A stretch of 64,000 bases of DNA from Bacillus sp. REN16 (GTDB taxonomy: Bacteria; Bacillota; Bacilli; Bacillales; Bacillaceae_L): positions 124,001 through 188,000 of the forward strand of contig NZ_JAJFZK010000002.1 of assembly GCF_020731355.1 (NCBI RefSeq). Reading direction: 5' to 3'. The notes under the pieces are model-generated. The model saw only the letters and a program-made list of their open reading frames with translations. It was not told the origin of the DNA and ran no database searches. Every line of letters starts with the position of its first letter. Positions within the stretch are counted from its first letter, which is position 1. Shown here in pieces: positions 17,868-25,182 of the stretch. Both the position numbers and the translations under genes were made by a program.

Positions 17868-18890
17868 ATGAAAATTAATACAATATGTTATAAACAAATA
17901 GATGAATTTTGTAAACGAAATAATTTTTCTGGAGTTGTACTTGCAAAACAAAAGAATGAAAATTTTATTGAATCAGCGTATGGCTATTTAAATAGATCTG
18001 AAGAGATAGCTAACCAAATCAATACACGATTTGGTATTGCTTCTGGGTGCAAGCTTTTCACAGCCATTGCGGTTTGCCAGTTAGTTGAAAAGGGGTTATT
18101 GACTTTTAATACAAGATTAAAAGATTGCCTAAATATCGAGTTTCCAAATTTTGATGAAAGCATTACAATTCATCAACTGTTGACACACACTTCTGGTATC
18201 CCTGATTATTTTGATGAGGAAGTTATGGATGATTTCGAGGAGCTTTGGAAAGAAAATCCGATGTACCTCATTCGCGAGTTGAAGGATTTCCTTCCCTTGT
18301 TTAAGAATGAGAACATGATGTTTACTCCAGGGGATAGATTTCACTACAACAATGCAGGTTTTATTTTATTAGGATTAATCGTCGAGAAGAAATCTGGAAA
18401 GTCTTTTACAAACTATGTGATTGATAACATCTTTAAACCTTGTAAGATGGAGGGCTCAGGATATTTTTCACTAGATTGTCTCCCGAAAAACACAGCACTT
18501 GGTTATATTGATAACGAAGAGAATGGTACCTGGCGAACAAATATATATTCGCTTCCGGTAAAAGGTGGATCTGATGGAGGAGCATTTGTTACTGCCCCCG
18601 ATATAATGAAGCTGTGGGACGGTCTACTGAATCATATTCTATTAAGTAAGGAAACAACTGATCTGTTGTTAATGCCTCTCGCACATGCAGAGGATGAGGA
18701 ATATTACGGTTATGGCATTTGGATCAGCAAAAGAGAAAATGAGATATTCAAATATCATGTAATGGGGTATGACCCAGGTGTGAGCTTTGCGTCATCTTAT
18801 TACCCTGGTCCCGACATTACCCTTGTAATTCCATCAAATCAGTCATATGGTCCACACGATATAACAGATGTTTTTGAGGAATATATGTAA
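17868..18890 (+). CDS. Beta-lactamase-related serine hydrolase
   Basis: 340 residues from ATG 17868, with AAGGAG 7 bases upstream. Class C beta-lactamase/esterase fold: the nucleophile motif S-x-x-K appears as ASGCKLFTA (about residue 61), the second motif Y-x-N as HYNNAGF (about 163), then GYGIWI and HVMGYDPG near the C terminus. No signal peptide or membrane segment, so cytoplasmic. Such proteins act as esterases, D-aminopeptidases or amidases; the substrate is not known. Confidence 0.85.
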   Translation: MKINTICYKQIDEFCKRNNFSGVVLAKQKNENFIESAYGYLNRSEEIANQINTRFGIASGCKLFTAIAVCQLVEKGLLTFNTRLKDCLNIEFPNFDESITIHQLLTHTSGIPDYFDEEVMDDFEELWKENPMYLIRELKDFLPLFKNENMMFTPGDRFHYNNAGFILLGLIVEKKSGKSFTNYVIDNIFKPCKMEGSGYFSLDCLPKNTALGYIDNEENGTWRTNIYSLPVKGGSDGGAFVTAPDIMKLWDGLLNHILLSKETTDLLLMPLAHAEDEEYYGYGIWISKRENEIFKYHVMGYDPGVSFASSYYPGPDITLVIPSNQSYGPHDITDVFEEYM

Positions 18891-18892
18891 TA

Positions 18893-18928
18893 AAAAATGA
18901 GGTCAGGATTCGTCCCGGCCTCATTTTT
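18893..18928. terminator. Bidirectional terminator
   Basis: AAAAATGAGG / CCTCATTTTT arms at 18893-18902 and 18919-18928, between convergent genes. Confidence 0.85.
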
Positions 18929-18936
18929 TGTAAATA

Positions 18937-19455
18937 TTATCGTAAGTCATCATTGTCATCGTCAAATTCTTTTTTCAAAATCGTTCCGTCTACTGCCGAA
19001 ACTTCCATTTCAACTTCTTTTCCATCATGCTTCATTTCGATTTCATAGTAGCCATCTTCATCCAGTTCAATTTCAACGATTTTACCTGGAGTATCCTTTG
19101 TTGCGATTGAAATGGCTTGATCTATTGAAATTTTCACTGATGCCTCAGTTGTTTGAGAATTGATTCGATCATCATCACGATCATCTTCAACTCTTATCAC
19201 TTTACCTGTGGTTGCATTAATTACTACTTCTGAATCGCCATCCTGTGTACCTTCAACCTCAACCTCGTAAACAAGCTTTCCGTTCTCACGGTCAAGCTCC
19301 AGTTCTTTAACATGTGAACCTTTTACCTCTTGAGTGGCAATCTCCTTCGCTTTTGAAAAGGAAACCTCCGTTTCTTTTGCAATCGCTCCAACTCCAACAG
19401 CTCCACCTAATACCACTGCTCCAACAATCCCTAGTACTACGAGTTTTTTCTTCAT
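18937..19455 (-). CDS. PepSY domain protein, exported (YkoI-like)
   Basis: 172 residues from ATG 19455, with AAAGGAGG 7 bases upstream. A signal or anchor (KKKLVVLGIVGAVVLGGAVGVGAIA) is followed by two PepSY units: about 28-85 (SFSKAKEIATQEVKG, VYEVEV, INATTGKVIRVEDD) and about 105-165 (SIDQAISIATKDTPG, YYEIEM, VDGTILKKEFDDD). PepSY domains bind or inhibit peptidases or sense envelope state. It lies downstream of a second PepSY gene and a two-component pair in the same direction, like ykoI and ykoJ beside ykoGH in B. subtilis. Confidence 0.85.
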   Translation of the reverse strand: MKKKLVVLGIVGAVVLGGAVGVGAIAKETEVSFSKAKEIATQEVKGSHVKELELDRENGKLVYEVEVEGTQDGDSEVVINATTGKVIRVEDDRDDDRINSQTTEASVKISIDQAISIATKDTPGKIVEIELDEDGYYEIEMKHDGKEVEMEVSAVDGTILKKEFDDDNDDLR

Positions 19456-19563
19456 TTTTGTTTCCTCCTTTAGTTGAACTATCTTTATCATAGACAACGA
19501 AAATGAGGAAACTCAGATAATAAAATGAGAAATTGATGAGAAACAAATGAGTTTTTCTAAGAA

Positions 19564-20286
19564 TTAGTCCTCCGAAACGATTGTGATGACCTCACCGGAG
19601 ATCGGATGAATCTGTACAATTTTTTCTTCTTCCTGGCTAGTCTCCACTTCTACAAAATAATAATATTGACCGTTTTCCTCTTCAAAATCAACATCTTCAA
19701 CAACACCTTCTACACGCTGAAGAGCAAGTTCAATTGCCTGTTGCTCTGTTATCGGCTGTACAGACTCAACTGGTGTCCCTGGCGATGTTTCGAGTGGATT
19801 CTCTGGCTTCAACTTATTTTGAACAACATCTACAATTTCACCTGATGAAGCTTGTAATTTATAAATTGTCTCCAAATCTCCCGCTTTGACAGTTACATAA
19901 TAATAGTTTTTCTCTAGTTCGGCCTTCTTTTCAATGGCTTTGATTTCCCCTGGTTGCTCTTTGGCAATAATCTCCCTGACTTCTGCTTCCGTTTTTTCCT
20001 GTGTATCCTGTGAAAGCTTCTTTAAATTTGAGATATCACCTGTTTTTCGGTGAACGTCAATTTCATAAATCCCTGAATCAATTTTAAATTTTATTTTAAA
20101 AATATCGCCTGCACTGCTCACTTCTGCATTTTCTCCGCTATACATTGTTTCCACGAGGTTAATAGCATCACTTTCCGTTAATGGCTCTGCAGACGTATAC
20201 GTTTTTGTAAGCTGCCAAATGACAATTGCTGCAAGCAAAACGCCTCCTACGGCAAAAAAACTGGTTCGAAGGTTAGTTTTTCTCAT
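19564..20286 (-). CDS. PepSY domain membrane protein (YkoJ-like)
   Basis: 240 residues from ATG 20286, with GGAG 8 bases upstream. One membrane anchor (about 10-27), then three repeated PepSY-like units outside the membrane: LTESDAINLVETMYSG, DTQEKTEAEVREIIAKEQPG, and ITEQQAIELALQRVEG with the end VQIHPISGEVITIVSED. It sits between the sensor kinase and the second PepSY gene, and 45 bp from the kinase stop, so it is probably part of the same transcript. Confidence 0.82.
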   Translation of the reverse strand: MRKTNLRTSFFAVGGVLLAAIVIWQLTKTYTSAEPLTESDAINLVETMYSGENAEVSSAGDIFKIKFKIDSGIYEIDVHRKTGDISNLKKLSQDTQEKTEAEVREIIAKEQPGEIKAIEKKAELEKNYYYVTVKAGDLETIYKLQASSGEIVDVVQNKLKPENPLETSPGTPVESVQPITEQQAIELALQRVEGVVEDVDFEEENGQYYYFVEVETSQEEEKIVQIHPISGEVITIVSED

Positions 20287-20340
20287 TCCATTCACTCCAT
20301 TATTTTCTTTGTAATAACTATACCTTTTTTATATGAGAAT

Positions 20341-21699
20341 TTAATGAGAAGCCCCATTTGTGAGTAGAATATTGGCTGTTGTTCCTTCCCCTTCGATACT
20401 TTCTAATTGGACTTGTGCATGTATCGCATCCGCCAATTCTTTTGCAAGTGAAAGTCCCAAGCCATAGCCTCCTGTTTTTCTTGCTCTCGCCTTATCCACC
20501 CGGTAAAAACGGTCAAACACCTTTTCTACATCTTGGGCGGGGATTCCAACACCCTGGTCAATGATTTTAATGCTAGGTCTTTTCCTTTCCTGTCCGAGTA
20601 CAACAATCACAGGTTTTTCGCTGTACTTTAGGGCATTTTCCATGAGGATATAAAAAAGCTGCTTGAGCTTTTGTTTATCTGTCCTTACAATGATTTCCTC
20701 TTCTGCAATGATTGAAATTTCACGTTTGTATGCCTCGCGAAATGACACAACCGACTCGTCGACAAGTTGTAAAAGGGATACGGGTTCAATGTAAAGCTTC
20801 CACTGTTCATCATGCTTTGCCAGCAATAAAAGCTGTTGAGTTAATTCCCTCATATGGATCGCTTCAGACTGAATCGCATCTACCGCTTCATGAAACAGCT
20901 TTGGGTCTGCTTGTCCTCTCCGTTTTAAAAGGCTTGCATAGGAGTCAATAACGGTTAATGGTGTTTTTAACTCATGAGATGCGTTTGAGACAAAATTCTC
21001 CTGCTTCTCATAGTTCACTTCTAATAAATCCATCATTTCATTGAAGGTATGACCCATCTCGTACAGTTCGTCATTTGATTCTTTTGATAATTCGATTCGT
21101 TTATATTGTCCGCTTTTTCGAATTTCCCGCATCGTCTGAATCATTTTTGTTATTGGCTGAGTAATAACATTACTTAGCAGTCTGGTTGACACAAAAACCG
21201 GAATGGTTGCAATCAAAGTGACAGCAAGTAAAACAAGACTTAATGTTTTTAAGTTATTTGAAGTACTCGAGAGATTTTCAATCACCTGGAGCTCAACTAC
21301 ATCCCCGTTTAGCCAAATGATTGGGTATGATACGAAAGCATGTGGAACCCCATTAAAATCAATGATTTGTCTTTGTTTAGCTTTATGATAGGCTGTTGGA
21401 AAATTCTCCAACGCCTGCTGTTCTGGAACGAATGCTTGTGCTGCTACACTCCCATCTGGCCGTACTACCTGCATCATGCCATCTAAAGGTAGATATGTAC
21501 GAAGCAAAGTCGCGGCAGAAACGGAATTACCCGTTTGAGATATACCGTTCATAGCACGTTCTGCCTCTGCCTCTGTACGATCTAATTCACCATTAAACAT
21601 CATCTGGCTGAATGTAAAATAGGAAGCAATATTGACTAGAACAAGCAATATGATAAATACAACTGCGGTGAATAAATTAATCTTTTTCCGTAGTTTCAT
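20341..21699 (-). CDS. Sensor histidine kinase (YkoH-like)
   Basis: 452 residues. Two membrane helices (about 9-32 and 152-175) flank an external sensor domain, then HAMP (about 175-230), HisKA with the phospho-accepting His in NASHELKTPLTVIDSY, and HATPase with ENALKYS, DQGVGIP and GGYGLGLSLAK. It overlaps the response-regulator stop by 4 bases (ATGA). In B. subtilis the YkoGH pair sits by the PepSY genes ykoIJ, the same content as here. The signal is unknown. Confidence 0.9.
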   Translation of the reverse strand: MKLRKKINLFTAVVFIILLVLVNIASYFTFSQMMFNGELDRTEAEAERAMNGISQTGNSVSAATLLRTYLPLDGMMQVVRPDGSVAAQAFVPEQQALENFPTAYHKAKQRQIIDFNGVPHAFVSYPIIWLNGDVVELQVIENLSSTSNNLKTLSLVLLAVTLIATIPVFVSTRLLSNVITQPITKMIQTMREIRKSGQYKRIELSKESNDELYEMGHTFNEMMDLLEVNYEKQENFVSNASHELKTPLTVIDSYASLLKRRGQADPKLFHEAVDAIQSEAIHMRELTQQLLLLAKHDEQWKLYIEPVSLLQLVDESVVSFREAYKREISIIAEEEIIVRTDKQKLKQLFYILMENALKYSEKPVIVVLGQERKRPSIKIIDQGVGIPAQDVEKVFDRFYRVDKARARKTGGYGLGLSLAKELADAIHAQVQLESIEGEGTTANILLTNGASH

Positions 21700-22400
21700 T
21701 TCGTTTCCTTCATCACATAGCCGACACCACGTACCGTATGAATCAGCGGCTCGTCATATGGCTTATCCATTTTATTTCGCAAATATCGAATATACACATC
21801 GACTATGTTTGTGTCACCGTAATAATCATAACCCCATACAGCATTTAATAATTGCTCCCTATTCAGCACCTGTCTTGGATGTTTCATTAAATATGCGAGT
21901 AAATCAAATTCACGAGGCGTCAATTCAATTTCATCGTTATTACGCGTCACTTCATAGGTACTCTCACTAAGTTTTAGGTCACCTATTCTCAACATATCAT
22001 CTACTTGTTCTTTCTTAGACGTGTCCTGGTGGGGATTGTTGCGAAGTGCTACTCGAATACGAGCTAGTAATTCTTCAATTTGAAACGGTTTTGTTATATA
22101 ATCATTTGCTCCTAAATCAAGACCTGACACCTTGTCCTCTACCGAATCTTTTGCGGTTAAAAGAATGACCGGTGTTGTCGCATTTGATGCGCGAATTCGC
22201 CTTAACACCTCAATACCGCTAATGCCCGGAAGCATGACATCTAAAAGGACCAAATCCCATTTGTCCTTTTGAAACATATCCAAGCCTGATTTCCCATCAT
22301 AGGCTTTCCCCGTTTCATATCCTTCATATGTTAATTCAAGCTCCAATACCCGCGCAATTTTCTCCTCATCCTCCACAATTAAAATACGTTGTTTCTGCAT
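21696..22400 (-). CDS. OmpR-family response regulator (YkoG-like)
   Basis: 234 residues from ATG 22400; a TTG four codons earlier lies on top of the GAGGG site. Receiver domain with the acidic pocket ILIVEDEE, the phosphorylated Asp in DLVLLDVMLPG, Thr in LLTAKD and Lys in DYITKPF. The C-terminal winged helix has ELTPREFDLLAYLMKHPRQVLNREQLL and VDVYIRYLRNKMD, ending HTVRGVGYVMK. First gene of the two-component/PepSY set; the likely targets are the downstream PepSY genes. Confidence 0.92.
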   Translation of the reverse strand: MQKQRILIVEDEEKIARVLELELTYEGYETGKAYDGKSGLDMFQKDKWDLVLLDVMLPGISGIEVLRRIRASNATTPVILLTAKDSVEDKVSGLDLGANDYITKPFQIEELLARIRVALRNNPHQDTSKKEQVDDMLRIGDLKLSESTYEVTRNNDEIELTPREFDLLAYLMKHPRQVLNREQLLNAVWGYDYYGDTNIVDVYIRYLRNKMDKPYDEPLIHTVRGVGYVMKETK

Positions 22401-22487
22401 TTCCAATTCCAACCCTCATTTCTCTATGTATCTACTATTGGTATCTATCACCATTTTACCCCAATTCTGTCATCTCCTACACCAAAA

Positions 22488-22538
22488 GAAAAGTACCAAT
22501 CACCACAGGAATTTTTACCTATGATGACAGGTACTTTC
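22488..22538 (-). terminator. Terminator after the 39-residue acidic protein gene
   Basis: GAAAGTACC on the minus strand (22530-22538) pairs with GGTACTTTT (22489-22497), with further pairing in the loop and a U-rich tail. Confidence 0.6.
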
Positions 22539-22545
22539 AAAAAAT

Positions 22546-22665
22546 CTATTCTTCTTCAATTTCGTCCTCTTCAGATCGTGGTCTTCTCCCCCAAAAGAAC
22601 TCCCATGCATCCATTCTTTGAGATTCCTGTTCCTCAATGGTTTCCTTTTCATTGTTATCTGCCAA
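22546..22665 (-). CDS. Small acidic protein, 39 residues
   Basis: TTG start at 22665 with GGGGAGG 8 bases upstream and TAG stop at 22546-22548. The product is MADNNEKETI, a Glu/Gln-rich stretch, then a conserved-looking core DAWEFFWGRRPRSEEDE and an acidic tail. The strong ribosome site, acidic composition with an aromatic WEFFWG core, and a terminator after the stop argue that it is real. A longer ORF in another frame (22515-22709) has none of these and is its shadow. I do not recognise the function. Confidence 0.65.
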   Translation of the reverse strand: MADNNEKETIEEQESQRMDAWEFFWGRRPRSEEDEIEEE

Positions 22666-22822
22666 TCCCGACACCTCCCCGAAATAATGGTCGTAAATAT
22701 CCTATTCAAGTCTTTGTTTTACGTTTGGGGATTTGCCCATATTTAATTAAAATTTCATGATGGAAGTGTTCGGATAAACCATGTATACTGAAATTGTAAA
22801 TACATTGAAGAGGTGATTAAGG

Positions 22823-23038
22823 ATGGCAAAATCAAATGCCCGGAAAAAGCGCGAAAAGCTTATCCGTGAAGGGAAGCGAAATCCAGAAAACGGGAGAAGC
22901 CCATTTGCATTAATGGATATGCAAACAAGAATGACAAAAACAAGAAAAGATCATTTATACCGCACCAAACATAAGAACCAATCATTCACAGATGGAAATG
23001 ATGGTTCTTTTTGTTTTTGCAGGTTAGGAGTATCCTAA
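22823..23038 (+). CDS. brfA: Probable BrfA (YqkK-like) ribosome rescue factor, terminator inside the reading frame
   Basis: ATG 22823 follows GAGGTGAT at 6 bases. The 71-codon frame starts with the basic AKSNARKKREKLIREGKRNPE and RSPFA, then MDMQTRMTKTRKDHLY. This matches my recollection of B. subtilis YqkK, renamed BrfA, a rescue factor that recruits RF2 to ribosomes stalled on non-stop mRNA. A strong intrinsic terminator (22974-23018) lies at about codons 51-65, before the stop at 23036-23038. The normal transcript would thus lack a stop codon and its product would be tagged by tmRNA, so the active protein appears when tmRNA fails. The mature C terminus is uncertain. Confidence 0.78.
   Translation: MAKSNARKKREKLIREGKRNPENGRSPFALMDMQTRMTKTRKDHLYRTKHKNQSFTDGNDGSFCFCRLGVS
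22974..23018 (+). terminator. Intrinsic terminator inside brfA
   Basis: AAGAACCAATCATT (about 22973-22986) pairs with AATGATGGTTCTT (22997-23009) with one bulged A and a 10-base loop, followed by TTTTTGTTTTT. It lies wholly inside the open frame; no in-frame stop precedes it. Confidence 0.85.
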
Positions 23039-23120
23039 TTTATCCAATCACTTGCCTCTTTCTCGACTTTGCAGGTTCTGCACATCCTAGTTTTATACAG
23101 TAACGCCTGGTAAACAATAA

Positions 23121-23147
23121 AAAAACACTGGCACCCAAGAGTGCCAG
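23121..23147 (-). terminator. Terminator after the DUF438 gene
   Basis: CTGGCAC (23128-23134) / GTGCCAG (23141-23147), followed by a U run on the minus strand. Confidence 0.88.
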
Positions 23148-23163
23148 CATTTTTTCCTATCAC

Positions 23164-24390
23164 TTATGATAATATCCTCTTTTCTCCTTCAATCTCCTGG
23201 ATTGGAGCTATATTTTGAGAGAATTCCATCGTTCCGATATACTCTCCATCCTCATCACGGACTGCAAAGTATCGGATATACACATATTTACCTTTTGCCT
23301 TGATCCAAAAATCTTCTGTATCTTTTCTTCCTGATTTGAAATCTTCGAGTAACTCTTCAACAACGTGAACACTTCTTGGAGGATGACAGTTTTGAACCGT
23401 TCTTCCAATAACTGCTTTTGTTCTTGCAAAGATGCGCTCTTTTCCTTTACTGAAATAACGGACGACGTCATCCTGATCGATGAACGTAATATCAACCGGT
23501 AAATGATTTAAGAGTAATTCAAGTTGTTTTAAGGATAAGATGCCTGTTTCCATCTTAATAAACCCTTTAGTTGTAATTTGTTCATCATCAATCACATTTC
23601 GATTTGGCTTCCATTCATCAGGTGAAATTAAACAAAATCCGATTTCATCACTTTCATTGGCCATTTTTAACCATTCGTCCTCTGTTAAATTATTTAACGA
23701 CATTGGGAAGAGGATATTTTCTTCGCGATAAATCATTTCATCAATTTGATCGGCAAAAAAATTAATAACCTCCGAAACTGACTGTTTATCCCCATTGTAT
23801 TCGGCAAGTATTCTTTTTGCATCTTTTATTGCGTCCACAATAAAATCATCAATCTTCCACATCATATTGGTTGGGCCATATATACCGTACTTTTCCAAAT
23901 ATGGAAAGAGAAGCTGTTCTTTTCTTTCATAATGCTTTCTGATATCCAATAAGAGGTTGCAATCCTCAAGTAATTTCAGTCGATTTTCTTCATGATCATC
24001 TTGTTCAAAGGTTTGCAAATGCGGCTTAATCTTATCATTTATTAGCTTTTCTAATTCTCTATTTTCAAGCTTAAACGTATGCACTGGATGGCCAGGTTGT
24101 TCTTCTGGATGAGAAGCCAGTGTTTCTTCTATTAAATCCTTAAAAATCTCCCGATGCTGCAAACAAATATCGGTTGCATCAGTTGCTGGGATGTTCTCCT
24201 CTTCCACCAGTACATGCTGCAGTCTGGAGATTTCTCCTATTGTAATATAACCAACCTTATTTGCTAAATGGGCTTTAATCTCTTCTACTGATTTCCCATT
24301 ATGTAAATCCTTAAAGCTTTGTTTTATGATGGCTTCTCTATCAGAATCACTGATTTTATTTTGTTCCCGATTATTAATAAGTTCACTCAC
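23164..24390 (-). CDS. DUF438 / hemerythrin / PAS sensor protein
   Basis: 408 residues from a GTG start at 24390 with AAAGGAG 7 bases upstream. Domains in order: DUF438 (about 15-90; FKDLHNGKSVEEIKAHL), a hemerythrin-like four-helix bundle (about 95-235) with His/Glu ligands in HPVHTFKLEN, HYERKEQLLFPYLEKYG and EENILFPMSL, and a C-terminal PAS domain (about 285-400; LPVDITFIDQDDVVRYFSKG, GRTVQNCHPPRSVHVVEELL, IRYFAVRDEDGEYIGTMEF). The di-iron and PAS parts suggest sensing of O2, NO or redox state. A match to the Fnr box upstream fits that. Output mechanism unknown. Confidence 0.87.
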   Translation of the reverse strand: MSELINNREQNKISDSDREAIIKQSFKDLHNGKSVEEIKAHLANKVGYITIGEISRLQHVLVEEENIPATDATDICLQHREIFKDLIEETLASHPEEQPGHPVHTFKLENRELEKLINDKIKPHLQTFEQDDHEENRLKLLEDCNLLLDIRKHYERKEQLLFPYLEKYGIYGPTNMMWKIDDFIVDAIKDAKRILAEYNGDKQSVSEVINFFADQIDEMIYREENILFPMSLNNLTEDEWLKMANESDEIGFCLISPDEWKPNRNVIDDEQITTKGFIKMETGILSLKQLELLLNHLPVDITFIDQDDVVRYFSKGKERIFARTKAVIGRTVQNCHPPRSVHVVEELLEDFKSGRKDTEDFWIKAKGKYVYIRYFAVRDEDGEYIGTMEFSQNIAPIQEIEGEKRILS

Positions 24391-24451
24391 GAAAATTCTC
24401 CTTTCAAACTTGCTGTTATATTTGAAAATAGCATAGTTTGACGAAAAGGTT

Positions 24452-24467
24452 CGTGATTCGAATCACA
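24452..24467 (-). promoter_or_regulatory. Candidate Fnr box upstream of the DUF438 gene
   Basis: TGTGATTCGAATCACG on the minus strand, against TGTGA-N6-TCACA. The inner GTGATTCGAATCAC (24453-24466) is a perfect palindrome. With a -10 box read as TATTTT (24425-24430), the site centre lies about 41 bp upstream of the start point, the normal activator distance. Confidence 0.6.
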
Positions 24468-24531
24468 TCATGAAAATACCACAGCTTAAATGACTGTGGT
24501 AGACCCAAATTTTTATACTTTCTTATCTTTT

Positions 24532-24558
24532 AAAAAAAGGCCCACAAAAAGTGAGCCT
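24532..24558 (-). terminator. Terminator after the HesB-like gene
   Basis: AGGCTCAC / GTGGGCC-type stem on the minus strand overlapping the TAG stop at 24557-24559, followed by seven U residues. Confidence 0.75.
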
Positions 24559-24853
24559 ACGGTTTTGGATATTGATATTCTAATTCATCTTTTTTAGGAT
24601 TATAGTCGACAATAAGATTATGACCGTTGAAAAACCAAATATCATCCTCTTCAACATAGAACTCGATATCCTCGATTTTTTGACTGTTGTGAATTTGGAT
24701 GGGTTCGTCGTGAGTTGAAAAAGCAAGTGAATACTTTTCTTGTACAGGGCTTGTTCCATAAAACATCGGATAGAATCGAACGGAATCCCCTTTTTTTACA
24801 CTTACGTCTTCTTTAAACCATTTTAATGCTGCATCGCTAATTGTAAATTCCAT
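24557..24853 (-). CDS. HesB/YneR-like protein
   Basis: 98 residues from ATG 24853, which has GGGAGG 9 bases upstream; the in-frame extension to 25063 is Cys- and Ser-rich nonsense running through a terminator, so it is rejected. The start EFTISDAALKWFKEDVSVKKGDSVRFYPM and the end WFFNGHNLIVDYNPKKDELEY match the short HesB/IscA-like proteins of Bacillus (YneR type). The Cys residues that bind Fe-S in true A-type carriers are missing, so a cluster-carrier role is doubtful. Confidence 0.82.
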   Translation of the reverse strand: MEFTISDAALKWFKEDVSVKKGDSVRFYPMFYGTSPVQEKYSLAFSTHDEPIQIHNSQKIEDIEFYVEEDDIWFFNGHNLIVDYNPKKDELEYQYPKP

Positions 24854-24984
24854 ATATATGAACCTCCCTCGGCGTCCTTCTGATATTTTACGCAGAATGA
24901 TGGACTTTATTAACTTAATACTACTATAATTTTCACGGATACTAAAACGAAAGGTTTGTGAACTTCTTCTCAAACTAGTATGAC

Positions 24985-25020
24985 AAAAAAATGCACGCAG
25001 ACATAATCGACTGCGTGCAT
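24985..25020 (-). terminator. Terminator of the cstA operon
   Basis: ATGCACGCAG (24991-25000) pairs perfectly with CTGCGTGCAT (25011-25020), with a run of U on the minus strand. Confidence 0.9.
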
Positions 25021-25032
25021 TACTTTTTGAAC

Positions 25033-25182
25033 TTATAAGAGGACAAAGACGATTGTGGCACAAGCAATAATAGCTACGCTCACGATCTTCCCCCAGACGG
25101 GAACTTTGTCAATTGTGTTTTGGTTAACCTTTTTCTCTTGAGCCTCGACTACCTTTCGATATTCAGGACTGCAACATCCCAT
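25033..25182 (-). CDS. Small CstA-associated membrane protein, 49 residues
   Basis: ATG 25180-25182 overlaps the cstA stop by one base (TAATG), with AAGG 7 bases upstream. The product starts MGCCSPEYRKVVEAQEKKVN, continues NQNTIDKVPVW, and ends in one membrane helix (about 31-48, GKIVSVAIIACATIVFVLL). TAA stop at 25033-25035, followed directly by the operon terminator. Translational coupling with the carrier gene suggests a small subunit or stability factor of the transporter. The Cys-Cys pair at positions 3-4 could bind metal or be modified. Not a family I can name. Confidence 0.8.
   Translation of the reverse strand: MGCCSPEYRKVVEAQEKKVNQNTIDKVPVWGKIVSVAIIACATIVFVLL

Noticed and set aside
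22515-22709. A 64-residue ORF on the minus strand
   Set aside because: It overlaps the 39-residue acidic gene in another frame, has no ribosome site, and a composition of random basic and Cys/His residues.
24854-25063. N-terminal extension of the HesB-like protein
   Set aside because: It runs through the cstA terminator and has no ribosome site; GGGAGG precedes the shorter start.
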